The position numbers and the translations under genes were made by a program. Below, in pieces: positions 1-7,740 of a stretch of 44,839 nt of DNA (positions within the stretch are counted from its first letter, which is position 1; each line of letters opens with the position of its first letter). This stretch comes from UBA5862 sp002408105 (GTDB lineage: Bacteria > Pseudomonadota > Gammaproteobacteria > Pseudomonadales > UBA5862): contig JAXHVB010000112.1 in the NCBI GenBank assembly GCA_034189125.1, positions 1-44,839 on the forward strand. The letters are read 5' to 3'. Below the pieces are notes generated by a model. That model was given only the letters and a program-made list of their open reading frames with translations, was not told the DNA's origin and did no database searches.

Positions 1-1
1 C

Positions 2-352
2 GACCAGGTCTTTGCCTGTGACCTCGACCCGATGGCTCTGAAAGCGATCGCAGCCAACGCCCACCACAATGGTGTGGTGGTGACGCCAGTGGACGGGATT
101 CATGAGTTGGCGGGCTCGGTTGACCTTTTGCTTGCCGCAGACGTGTTGTATGACGCCAGCAACCACCCCGTGCTGGAGGAACTCCGGGGTGGGTTTCCTC
201 AAATGCTGCTTGCCGATTCCAGGTATCCCCAATCGGCTGTGGTTGGTTTTGACCTCCTTGGGGAGCGGCAGGTCGAGCTTTGTCCGGCGCTGGACGTGCA
301 CGCCGATTTTGGCCACGTGCGCCTGTTTCGCTCCACCGCCAAGGCGCAGTGA
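2..352 (+). CDS. Class I SAM-dependent methyltransferase, C-terminal part (5' end outside window)
   Basis: The reading frame is open from base 2, so the true start and the glycine-rich SAM loop lie upstream of the window. The visible part begins with VFACDLDP, which looks like the acidic strand-2 motif that holds the SAM ribose, followed by an NAHHNGV segment. The motif LLLAADVLYD near the middle is the post-motif of the lysine methyltransferase group (METTL family, ETFB lysine methyltransferase-like). A protein-lysine or other small-substrate methyltransferase is therefore likely, but the substrate cannot be read from this fragment. The gene ends about 100 bases before the next gene, which runs the same way. 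Family confidence is moderate, since only about 116 residues are present. Confidence 0.7.
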   Translation, partial: DQVFACDLDPMALKAIAANAHHNGVVVTPVDGIHELAGSVDLLLAADVLYDASNHPVLEELRGGFPQMLLADSRYPQSAVVGFDLLGERQVELCPALDVHADFGHVRLFRSTAKAQ

Positions 353-454
353 GCCTGGACCATGATTGCCCCGGTGGATCGATTGGGGCACTCTATTCGC
401 ATGCAGCTTCAACGCGGCAACGCGGCATTCAAACGCATTGATGAGGAGTGATCC

Positions 455-748
455 ATGTCAAACGAAGGCTACCATGAGCCAGTAAATGAACTCAGCGGGG
501 AGACCCGCGATTACCACCGTGCCATTGTGTCACTGATGGAAGAACTCGAGGCGGTCGATTGGTACAACCAGCGCATCGATGCCTGTCAAGACCCGGCCCT
601 AAAGGAGATTCTGGCGCACAACCGCGATGAAGAGAAGGAGCACGCGGCAATGACGCTCGAATGGATTCGCCGCCGCGACCCGGTGTTCGATGAACACCTG
701 CGCGAATTTTTGTTTACCGACAAACCCATTACCCACAACCACGGCTGA
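455..748 (+). CDS. Encapsulated-ferritin-like (EncFtn) protein without targeting tail
   Basis: This 97-residue protein closely resembles the Rhodospirillum rubrum encapsulated ferritin, an iron-oxidising helical protein that forms its di-iron ferroxidase site between two subunits and normally works inside an encapsulin shell. The shared blocks RAIVS-MEELEAVDWY and ILAHNRDEEKEHAAMTLEW carry the expected metal ligands: E30, E60 and H63 match E32, E62 and H65 of the R. rubrum protein, and Y37 is also kept. A ribosome site GAGGAG lies six bases before the ATG. The protein stops at ITHNHG, so the C-terminal extension with the encapsulation peptide (GSLGIGSLK-like) is absent. No encapsulin gene follows; the next gene is cfa on the other strand. 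It probably handles iron free in the cytoplasm or docks to a shell encoded elsewhere. Confidence 0.88.
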   Translation: MSNEGYHEPVNELSGETRDYHRAIVSLMEELEAVDWYNQRIDACQDPALKEILAHNRDEEKEHAAMTLEWIRRRDPVFDEHLREFLFTDKPITHNHG

Positions 749-756
749 GACCTCGC

Positions 757-1926
757 CTAACGCGGCGCGTCATAGCGTGCCCCGCGCTCCTTGCTTAACA
801 CCCACTGATGCAACTGGATGTGCCTGGCTAGAAAGGCGCCTGCGCAGCTGAGCAAGTAGTACCTCCACATGCGCTTGAAGCGCTCGTCGTATCGGCTTGG
901 GAGGCAGCCTTTTGTGCGTTCGAAATTGTGGTTCCAGGCCAGTAGGGTTCGGTGATAATCCGGCCCCAGGTTTTGCATGTCTTCCGGAATCAGCCGGCCC
1001 TCGCTGGCCTTGCTGAACTGCTGGATGGAGGGCAGCATGCCATTGGGGAAGATGTACTTTTCGAGCCAAGGGTCGCCTCGGAAGCCGGTTCGGTTGCCAA
1101 ATATGCTGTGCAACAGCACCAGGCCATCGGCTTTGAGGTTGCGCACGATCGCGTCGAAAAAAGCAGCGTAGTTTTTATAGCCCACGTGCTCAAACATGCC
1201 GATGGAGACAATGCGGTCAAATGGCTCATTGACGTCGCGGTAGTCCTGCAGTCGAAACTCGGTGTTGCGGCTGTTTCCGCTGGCGGCTTGGGCGTACTCG
1301 CACTGACGGGCCGAGATGGTGATCCCCACGACCTCAACGCCGTGGTGGGTCGCGAGGTGGCGCGCCATTCCGCCCCAGCCGCAGCCAATGTCCAGCACCC
1401 TTTGGCCGGGCCTTAGATCCAATTTGGCTGCGATCAGCGCCATTTTGTGTTGTTGGGCCTGCTCGAGGTCGTTGGCCTCTTTCCAGTACCCGCAACTGTA
1501 GTTCATCGCGGAATCCAGCATGGCGGCGTACAGGTCTTCCCCGATGTCATAGTGCTTTTCGCCGACCTCTGCGGCACGCTGCACCGATTGAAAGTTGATC
1601 AGGCGGTGCAGCAGCACCTCGATGCCAAGCCGAAGGGTCGAGCCAAGTTTGCGGTGGACCTGCGCCCGCAAAACGCGTTCGATCAGCAGATCGATCCGCT
1701 CACACTCCCAATAGTGCTCCATGTAGGTCTCGCCGAGCCCTAGGCTCGGATTCCGGAGAACGGCCTCATAAAACCGTGGGTTGCCGATCCAGGGGTCCCA
1801 AGGATTGGGGCCATTGGGCTGGATCCCTGCACGCTCTGCGAGGCCACGAATGGTGTGCTCGGCGCTGCGGCGCAGCGGCAGGCCGACGTGGAATCGAGAA
1901 TGGCGTTCTCTGGGTGCGGCGGTCAT
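757..1926 (-). CDS. cfa: Cyclopropane-fatty-acyl-phospholipid synthase
   Basis: The enzyme transfers a methylene group from SAM to the double bond of unsaturated acyl chains in membrane phospholipids, typically in stationary phase or under acid stress. The 389-residue protein has the Cfa N-terminal lipid-binding domain and a C-terminal Rossmann methyltransferase domain with the SAM loop VLDIGCGWGG at about residues 177-186. The active-site region MNYSCGYW (cysteine about 145) matches the YSCAYW segment of E. coli Cfa. The ATG at 1926 is preferred to the in-frame GTG at 1935, because the AGAGG ribosome site lies eight bases before the ATG but abuts the GTG. It converges with the EncFtn gene, only eight bases separating the two stops. 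Length fits the family. Confidence 0.93.
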   Translation of the reverse strand: MTAAPRERHSRFHVGLPLRRSAEHTIRGLAERAGIQPNGPNPWDPWIGNPRFYEAVLRNPSLGLGETYMEHYWECERIDLLIERVLRAQVHRKLGSTLRLGIEVLLHRLINFQSVQRAAEVGEKHYDIGEDLYAAMLDSAMNYSCGYWKEANDLEQAQQHKMALIAAKLDLRPGQRVLDIGCGWGGMARHLATHHGVEVVGITISARQCEYAQAASGNSRNTEFRLQDYRDVNEPFDRIVSIGMFEHVGYKNYAAFFDAIVRNLKADGLVLLHSIFGNRTGFRGDPWLEKYIFPNGMLPSIQQFSKASEGRLIPEDMQNLGPDYHRTLLAWNHNFERTKGCLPSRYDERFKRMWRYYLLSCAGAFLARHIQLHQWVLSKERGARYDAPR

Positions 1927-1962
1927 GGCAGTCACCTCTCACCACAGCCAGCGACGCTCAGG

Positions 1963-2775
1963 TCAGCAATTGAGGAGGCAGTTCACCGCGTGCAGGGTGG
2001 GCCCGATGTCGCAGTGAAAAACCAGGCGTGCGGCTGCATCCATTGGGGTTGCATCCCGATTGACGATGACCAATGGGACTTCATGCTGAGCCGCGAGTTC
2101 CGGAAATCCGGCGGCTGGGTAAACACTCAGAGACGACCCGGCGACGACAAACAAATCCGCCTGAAGGGTCAAGGCATGGGCCTTGGCCAGGGCCCGGTCG
2201 GGCAAGGGCTGCCCAAAGGAAATGACACTGGACTTGATGATTCCCCCACAGTGTTTGCATGGGGGGACTGTCTCAGTGTGGCGAAACTCCGCTTCTACCC
2301 GGGCACTGTCTTGCTGAGCGAGGCAGTCGAGGCACCGGATCTCATGGTGGTTGCCGTGCAGTTCCACCACGCTCGATGGGTCGACGCCCGCGGCTTGGTG
2401 CAGCCCGTCGATGTTCTGAGTAATGACCCCGCTGAGTTTTCCCCGCTGGTTCCATGACTGAACCGCCAGGTGCCCCGCATTGGGTTGTGCGGTTTTGAGC
2501 ACCGCGTTGAGCGCGATGCGAAGCTCCCAGGCTTGCTGGCGCTTTGAATCGTCGTTCAGATAGTCCTGAAAGCTGACCGGCCGATGATGGGACCAGATCC
2601 CGCCTGGACTGCGAAAATCCGGAATGCCCGACTCGGTGCTGATACCGGCGCCAGTGAACACCACGATTCGGTCGCATGCATCGACAAGGGCGGCAAATTC
2701 ATCCAGCGGGCCGTCCACACAGGCTGCCTGACGTGCTCCAAGCTGCCCAACTGATGGTGGTTGTGAATCCGTCAT
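1963..2775 (-). CDS. Sir2-family NAD-dependent protein deacylase
   Basis: This 270-residue sirtuin removes acyl groups from lysines using NAD. Visible motifs in order are GAGIS (42-46) and GIPDFR for NAD binding, TQNID (119-123), the catalytic histidine in HGN (140), a zinc ribbon with cysteines at 148, 151, 173 and 176, and GSSLSVYPA near the end. The zinc ribbon is complete. The start is the ATG at 2775, which overlaps the stop of the upstream GalT-like gene as ATGA; a longer open frame exists upstream but runs over that gene and is not sirtuin-like. The four-base overlap implies translational coupling, so the two proteins are probably made together. The acyl group removed (acetyl or other) cannot be told from sequence alone. 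Confidence 0.92.
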   Translation of the reverse strand: MTDSQPPSVGQLGARQAACVDGPLDEFAALVDACDRIVVFTGAGISTESGIPDFRSPGGIWSHHRPVSFQDYLNDDSKRQQAWELRIALNAVLKTAQPNAGHLAVQSWNQRGKLSGVITQNIDGLHQAAGVDPSSVVELHGNHHEIRCLDCLAQQDSARVEAEFRHTETVPPCKHCGGIIKSSVISFGQPLPDRALAKAHALTLQADLFVVAGSSLSVYPAAGFPELAAQHEVPLVIVNRDATPMDAAARLVFHCDIGPTLHAVNCLLNC

Positions 2776-3824
2776 ACCGACGCCCAGCTTGCGCGCAACC
2801 GCTCGGCGGTGACTTCTGGGTAGACCATGGCCACCCGCTCTTCGATCAAGAACTGCAGGTAAGATGCGTCCGCGGCGCTGGTCGCCGGGTTTACAAATAC
2901 CCGGGGCACAATCCGGGCGTAGAGCCAGTGGTGGTCCACATCCTCTGGAGCTGTGGCTGGAAAGAAACCCAGGTTGAAGCTCCAGACCCCGTAGTCGGAA
3001 AACGACCGCAACACCCGTTGCAAACCATGAGCGAATTGACCAATGGCACCGTCGTCCAGCTCGGTAAAAGTTGCGCGACCGGGGAAAACGGCGATGCAGT
3101 CTCCGACCATTCCGGTGGGGGAAAAGGGCACCAGCCATTGGATCCCTCCGAGTTCGCCGATCCAGCGCTCCCCCGCACCGGCCTCATGCGCGACCAGGTC
3201 GCTCAAGTATGCCCGCCCGTGCGACGCGCGGTACTCGATTTCAGCAGCGAGTTCGCGGCGCAATGCATTGCCTGGATTGCGCGTATGCAGCACCTGCATG
3301 TGTGGGTGCACCAATGAGCTTCCGGATGGTGGCATGTAGTTCCACATGACCATGCTGAATGCTGGGTCCACACCCAGCGGCCGCTTCTTCTCCATGGCTT
3401 CCAGAAAGGCACGTGCAACCTTCAACCCATTGGGCACGGCCGAGTCGGTGAGCGCAGCCATGGGTACATGGTGTTGGTCGCTGATGGCCACAACGGCGCT
3501 GATGTCGTCGTACGGAAACAGGTTGGGAAACAAGCGCGCGGTGCCGCAGGTCAGCACGCCCCCAGAGAGAAACTCGGGCGGGTATTTGGGTGTCGCCTGC
3601 TCGATCACGCCGGGACAGAAAGGACAGAAGCCTTTTGATGTCTCGACCAAGCCCGCAAGCTCCGGTTGCGGCACGCGATCTCGAGCGAAGTGGCAAATGC
3701 GGGAGGTGGCTCCGGTGAGTGGGTCTGCGCGAAACTCGGTGGTGACCGTTTCCGGGGCATAGCCCTGTCTGGGGTCAAGAAAGGTTGAAGTGCGCTGCTC
3801 TCGTTTGAAGTCCAGGGTGGTCAT
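2772..3824 (-). CDS. GalT-like HIT-superfamily nucleotidyltransferase
   Basis: This 350-residue protein resembles galactose-1-phosphate uridylyltransferase, which swaps UMP between UDP-glucose and galactose-1-phosphate through a uridylylated histidine. The sequence has the GalT-type N-terminal CPFC pair (67-70, in FCPFCPG) and the catalytic motif HPHMQ (173-177) preceded by SGSSLV, like the GGSLxHPHxQ of GalT. A GGAGA ribosome site precedes the ATG. No galK, galE or galM lies nearby, and the partner gene is a sirtuin joined by an ATGA overlap. The substrate may therefore be another sugar-1-phosphate, or the enzyme may be a related NMP or AMP transferase. Family assignment is good; the exact reaction is inferred. 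Confidence 0.75.
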   Translation of the reverse strand: MTTLDFKREQRTSTFLDPRQGYAPETVTTEFRADPLTGATSRICHFARDRVPQPELAGLVETSKGFCPFCPGVIEQATPKYPPEFLSGGVLTCGTARLFPNLFPYDDISAVVAISDQHHVPMAALTDSAVPNGLKVARAFLEAMEKKRPLGVDPAFSMVMWNYMPPSGSSLVHPHMQVLHTRNPGNALRRELAAEIEYRASHGRAYLSDLVAHEAGAGERWIGELGGIQWLVPFSPTGMVGDCIAVFPGRATFTELDDGAIGQFAHGLQRVLRSFSDYGVWSFNLGFFPATAPEDVDHHWLYARIVPRVFVNPATSAADASYLQFLIEERVAMVYPEVTAERLRASWASV

Positions 3825-3990
3825 CGCACGGTCTCCGAGGGTTTTTCGCCATGGTGCGAACCGCAGCTCGCCCTGTCAATTCGCACTTTCGGGGCCCGCA
3901 AGGAACCCTGGATCGGTTGCGTTTTGTAGGGGCGGGTCTTACCCTCGTGCGCGAATCCAATCCATTCCTTGGTGAGGGGCAGGTTGCAGT

Positions 3991-4446
3991 ATGCGCTACA
4001 AAAATACCCGAGAAATTCTTGAACATGTCCAGACCGTTCACCGAGGGTTGGAACAGAAGTATTTGGGCCTTGGTGCCCAGGCCGGTGAGGAGCGGGTGCG
4101 GCTGTTGCTGGAGTACCTCGGGCGCCACGAGTCCCACATCCGCGAGGCACTGGAGCAATACGAAGCGGATGCCAGTGATGAGATCTTGGACACCTGGTTT
4201 CCCCATGCATTTGACGTGAGCATCGAGCCTGACTTGAACCGGCTGGTCGGCGACGAAGCCAACGATTTCGATGCCCTGTTGCGCCATGCGGTTGAGTTCG
4301 ATGACCGGATCGTCGAGTTGTATCGGGTACTGGCGAATGAGGCCCACACAGAGCGCTTGCGGGAGGTGTTTGCCGCGTTGCTGCGCATGGAGGAGCGTGG
4401 CCGCAACACCATGGTGCGCGATGCCTTGATGTTCCGCGAGGATTGA
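3991..4446 (+). CDS. Small helical protein, possibly ferritin/rubrerythrin-like; function unknown
   Basis: I do not recognise this 151-residue protein by name. It is almost all charged amphipathic helix and looks like a four-helix bundle: helix 1 around residues 6-27 (EHVQTVHRGLE), helix 2 around 33-60 with RHESHIREALEQYE, helix 3 around 92-115 (FDALLRHAVEFDDRIVEL) and helix 4 around 120-147 (MEERGR). The spaced Glu and His residues resemble metal ligands of ferritin-like proteins, but a standard ExxH pair is missing in the last helix. It has no signal peptide. Its stop TGA sits nine bases before the ATG of the transglutaminase-like gene, and the GAGGA ribosome site of that gene lies inside its last codons, so the two are translated as a pair. 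Confidence 0.7.
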   Translation: MRYKNTREILEHVQTVHRGLEQKYLGLGAQAGEERVRLLLEYLGRHESHIREALEQYEADASDEILDTWFPHAFDVSIEPDLNRLVGDEANDFDALLRHAVEFDDRIVELYRVLANEAHTERLREVFAALLRMEERGRNTMVRDALMFRED

Positions 4447-4451
4447 CGTCA

Positions 4452-5159
4452 ATGAACAAGTCCCGTGAAGTGGAGAATGGGTCCAGCATTCGGCGCGAAT
4501 GGCTGGCGGCGACTGCATTGATCGATTCGGATCACCCCCGGGTGGTTGCCTTTGCACAAGAGGTCACCGAAGGGCTTGTCGGAGACCGCGCGCGCGGCGT
4601 TGCTCTGTACCATGCAGTGCGGGACCGAATTCGCTACAACCCCTACATCGCGGACATGTCACCGGAGGGCATGAAAGCAAGCCGTGTATTGGTCGACGGG
4701 GAGTCGTTCTGCGTGCCGAAAGCCATTTTGTTGGCCGCGGCTGCCCGCGCGCTTGGCATACCGAGCCGGCTCGCCTTCGCCGATGTGCGCAACCACTTGA
4801 CGTCCGACAAGCTCAAACGGTCCATGCGGGGCAGTGACCTGTTCGTATTTCACGGTCAGACCCTGCTTCTGCTCGATGGGCATTGGAGCAAGTCCACTCC
4901 GGCCTTCAATCTGAGCTTGTGCGAGAAAGCGGGCATTTTGCCTTTGGAGTACGACGGGCTCAGCGACTCGATTTTTCACCCCTTCGACAGGGCTGGGAAT
5001 CGGCACATGGAGTACGTCAATGACCGGGGCACATTCGACGACATGCCTTATGATGAATTCATGGGCGCGATGCGGCAGCATTACGGCATGCAAACTTCAA
5101 GTGGACAACCGCCCGGCGGTGCCGCGGATTTCGAACAGGATGCATACGCCGGCGATTGA
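4452..5159 (+). CDS. Transglutaminase-like cysteine peptidase-fold protein
   Basis: The 235-residue protein belongs to the transglutaminase core fold. The nucleophile region is SFCVPKAILLAAAARALGIPSR with C87, followed by RNH (115) and the histidine strand FHGQTLLLLDGHW (H134). Where many relatives have Asp in a DPT motif after the tryptophan, this one reads SKSTPAFN, so the third catalytic residue is not the usual one. The ATG at 4452 is chosen over the TTG at 4443 because GAGGA at 4438-4442 is nine bases away from it and touches the TTG. It follows the helical-bundle gene with a five-base gap and precedes glnS by about 70 bases. Possible roles are peptide cleavage, deamidation or crosslinking; the substrate is unknown. 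Confidence 0.8.
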   Translation: MNKSREVENGSSIRREWLAATALIDSDHPRVVAFAQEVTEGLVGDRARGVALYHAVRDRIRYNPYIADMSPEGMKASRVLVDGESFCVPKAILLAAAARALGIPSRLAFADVRNHLTSDKLKRSMRGSDLFVFHGQTLLLLDGHWSKSTPAFNLSLCEKAGILPLEYDGLSDSIFHPFDRAGNRHMEYVNDRGTFDDMPYDEFMGAMRQHYGMQTSSGQPPGGAADFEQDAYAGD

Positions 5160-5230
5160 AGCCATGCGAGCGTGGGTGTGCGCCCCGCAGAATCCGACCA
5201 TTCCCTCAACTTGCAAGGTACAGATCGTCC

Positions 5231-6922
5231 ATGAGCGAGACGGAGCGCGAGCGCCCCAAACACTTCATTCAACACATCATTGACCACGACATTGCAACTG
5301 GAACGTGCGCCGATGGCGTGGTCACGCGGTTTCCGCCCGAACCCAACGGATTTCTCCACATCGGCCACGCCAAGTCCATCTGTTTGAATTTTGGCATCGC
5401 GGAGTTGTATCCAGGCGGGGTGTGTCACTTGCGATTCGATGACACCAACCCGGCGAAGGAAGAGGCGGTCTACGTCGATGCCATTGAGCGGGACGTCGCC
5501 TGGCTTGGGTACCAGTGGCACGGGCCGGTCCGGTATGCGTCAGCATACTTCCCACAGTTGTACGCGCTTGCCGAGCAGCTCATCGAGCAGGGCTGTGCCT
5601 ATGTTGACGAATCGACTGCAGAGCAAATTCGCGCACATCGGGGGACCCTGACTGAGCCTGGAACAGACAGTCCGTACCGCGACCGGCCCGTCGCTGAGAG
5701 CTTGGAGCGGTTTCGTCAGATGCGGGACGGGGCTTTCGAGGATGGTCAGATGGTGCTGCGTGCCAAAATTGACATGGCGTCACCCAACCTCAATTTGCGC
5801 GACCCGGTCATGTACCGCATCCGACGAGCGAAGCACCACCAGACCGGTGAGCAGTGGTGCATCTATCCCATGTATGACTATGCGCACTGTGTGTCCGATG
5901 CGATCGAGGGCATCACCCACTCCCTGTGCACCCTCGAGTTCGAAGACCACCGGCCGTTGTACGACTGGTACCTTGATCACTTGGATGTGCGTTGTCACCC
6001 GCAGCAGATCGAGTTTGCGCGCCTGGAGCTGCAGTACACGGTGACCAGCAAGCGGCGTCTCCAGCAACTCGTTGACGAGGGCCTCGTGCAGGGTTGGGAT
6101 GACCCCCGCATGCCGACGCTGGCCGGGTTGCGTCGGCGTGGCTACACCCCTTCTGCCATTCGCTTGTTCTGTGACCGCATCGGCGTGAGCAAGGCCAACA
6201 ACAGCGTGGAAATGGAGCTGCTAGAAAGCAGTGTGCGCGATGACCTTGACCCTCGCGCACCGCGGCGCATGGCCGTGCTTGACCCGTTGAAAGTCGTACT
6301 CACCAATTTTCCGGAGGGTCAGGTCGAACCCCTGTCCGCTCCGAATCATCCACAACACGAGGCGCTGGGATCGCGAACTGTGCCGCTCACGCGAGAGCTG
6401 TACATCGAGCGGGATGATTTTCGCGAGAGTGCCAACAAGAAGTTCAAACGGTTGGTCGCGGGGGGCGAGGTTCGGCTGCGGTACGGCCATGTGATCCGTT
6501 GCAACGAGGTGGTGAAAGATCCGGCGTCTGGCAAAGTCACGGAGCTGCGTTGCACCTATGATCCCAACACTTTGGGGCGCGCGCCGGAAGGCAGAAACGT
6601 CAAGGGGGTGATTCACTGGGTTTCCGCAGCGGCTGGACTGCGCGCGGAGTTTCGGCTGTACGACCGCCTGTTCACGGTGGCGAACCCGGCGGCAGAAGCC
6701 GATTTTCGTGCCGCCTTGAATCCGGATTCGTTGCGTATTTGCCACGGCTTCGTTGAGCCTGAGCTGGGCAAAGCCGGCGCTCGCGACAGCTACCAGTTTG
6801 AGCGCACGGGTTACTTTTGCCTTGATGCAGACTCAGTTTCTGCCGGGTTGGTGTTCAACCGCACCGTCGGGCTGCGCGACTCCTGGGTCAAGGTCGAGCG
6901 CAAACTGGAGGCCGCAGGGTAG
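5231..6922 (+). CDS. glnS: Glutaminyl-tRNA synthetase
   Basis: This class I aminoacyl-tRNA synthetase charges tRNA-Gln with glutamine. The 563-residue protein has the ATP-binding HIGH motif at 43-46 (PNGFLHIGHAKS), the GlnS/GltX-type segment LRFDDTNP, the YDYAHC and SLCTLEFEDHRPLYDW blocks of the active-site region, and TSKRRL as the KMSKS equivalent. The C-terminal half is the anticodon-binding beta-barrel pair. The start is the ATG at 5231; the open frame extends upstream to 5156, but those residues overlap the preceding gene and are not GlnS-like. E. coli GlnS is 554 residues, so length fits. A dedicated GlnS means glutamine is attached directly to tRNA-Gln here. Confidence 0.96.
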   Translation: MSETERERPKHFIQHIIDHDIATGTCADGVVTRFPPEPNGFLHIGHAKSICLNFGIAELYPGGVCHLRFDDTNPAKEEAVYVDAIERDVAWLGYQWHGPVRYASAYFPQLYALAEQLIEQGCAYVDESTAEQIRAHRGTLTEPGTDSPYRDRPVAESLERFRQMRDGAFEDGQMVLRAKIDMASPNLNLRDPVMYRIRRAKHHQTGEQWCIYPMYDYAHCVSDAIEGITHSLCTLEFEDHRPLYDWYLDHLDVRCHPQQIEFARLELQYTVTSKRRLQQLVDEGLVQGWDDPRMPTLAGLRRRGYTPSAIRLFCDRIGVSKANNSVEMELLESSVRDDLDPRAPRRMAVLDPLKVVLTNFPEGQVEPLSAPNHPQHEALGSRTVPLTRELYIERDDFRESANKKFKRLVAGGEVRLRYGHVIRCNEVVKDPASGKVTELRCTYDPNTLGRAPEGRNVKGVIHWVSAAAGLRAEFRLYDRLFTVANPAAEADFRAALNPDSLRICHGFVEPELGKAGARDSYQFERTGYFCLDADSVSAGLVFNRTVGLRDSWVKVERKLEAAG

Positions 6923-6965
6923 AGCACCTCGGGGACGCCGTACTCCGGTCCAGCGTGCTGAGGGG

Positions 6966-7724
6966 TTACCGGCCTTTGAACTTGGGAGTTCGGCGCTCCA
7001 AAAATGCCCGTGCACCTTCTTGGAGGTCTTCCGATTCCTTGGCAGCGCGCATGCCTTGTTCTGCCGCATCCCAATCCAGGTTGCTGCGGGCGATCTGATT
7101 CAGGCAACGCTTCATTCCGCGCACAGCGATTGGAGCGTGGTCGGCCAATTGCTGGGCCAGCTGTGCGGTCTGTGCGGCGAGCTGATCGCGGGGGCAGATG
7201 TAGTCGAGGTACCCCAGTTCATAGAGGCAGCTTGCTTCGAAGGTGTCTGCCAGCAGTAGCATGCGCTTGGCCGTGTTGAGCCCGAGTCGCTCAACGGCAC
7301 GCCGCATCCCGTTGATGTAGTAGTGGACACCGAGCCGTGCGGCGGGGATGCGCAACTGGAAGTCGTCGACACCAATTCGGAAGTCGCAAGCGAGCGTCAG
7401 GTCGACACCACCTCCGTAGACTCCGCCATTGATTGCGCAGACAGTCGGGATTGGCAGGGCCTCAAGCTGGTCGATCACCGCTTCGAGGTCAGCTTCGCGT
7501 CCCGGTTGCGACGGAATATCACCGATGTCGAAACCCGCGCAAAAGGTTCGATCTCCGCGAGCCGTCAGAATCAGCACCCGGGTGCTTTTGCGTTTTTCGA
7601 TCCGTGTGAGCAATTTGCCCAACTGAGTCACTTCCGCAGCGGGGATTCGGTTGTGTAGCTCCGGTCGGTTGAGGCAGAGGGTCGCAATCGGCCCGTCGAA
7701 ATCGATCTGAAACAAGTCACTCAT
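6966..7724 (-). CDS. Enoyl-CoA hydratase/isomerase (crotonase) family protein
   Basis: The 252-residue protein has the crotonase fold: FCAGFDIGDI (61-70) for one half of the oxyanion hole and GGVYGGGVDLTLACD (100-114) for the other. In rat enoyl-CoA hydratase two glutamates (144 and 164) add water to the double bond. Here the first position is D108 (GGGVDL) and the second is A128 (IPAARLG instead of QPEILLG). It may therefore be an isomerase, hydrolase or decarboxylase and not a classical hydratase. The ATG at 7724 is used; the open frame upstream runs into gor. It starts 16 bases after the gor stop on the same strand, so the two are probably cotranscribed. Confidence 0.85.
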   Translation of the reverse strand: MSDLFQIDFDGPIATLCLNRPELHNRIPAAEVTQLGKLLTRIEKRKSTRVLILTARGDRTFCAGFDIGDIPSQPGREADLEAVIDQLEALPIPTVCAINGGVYGGGVDLTLACDFRIGVDDFQLRIPAARLGVHYYINGMRRAVERLGLNTAKRMLLLADTFEASCLYELGYLDYICPRDQLAAQTAQLAQQLADHAPIAVRGMKRCLNQIARSNLDWDAAEQGMRAAKESEDLQEGARAFLERRTPKFKGR

Positions 7725-7740
7725 ACGCAGCCGTTGTACG

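Noticed and set aside
1855..2457. 200-codon open frame on the plus strand within the sirtuin gene
   Set aside because: It covers conserved sirtuin motifs in antisense; such shadow frames are common in GC-rich DNA.
2776..3138. N-terminal extension of the sirtuin frame
   Set aside because: It overlaps the GalT-like gene and is not sirtuin-like; the ATGA junction gives a better start.
3775..4557. Long open frame on the minus strand (260 codons) over the helical-bundle gene
   Set aside because: It is antisense to a gene with a clean start and coupled neighbour, and its translation looks like low-complexity shadow sequence with no family resemblance.
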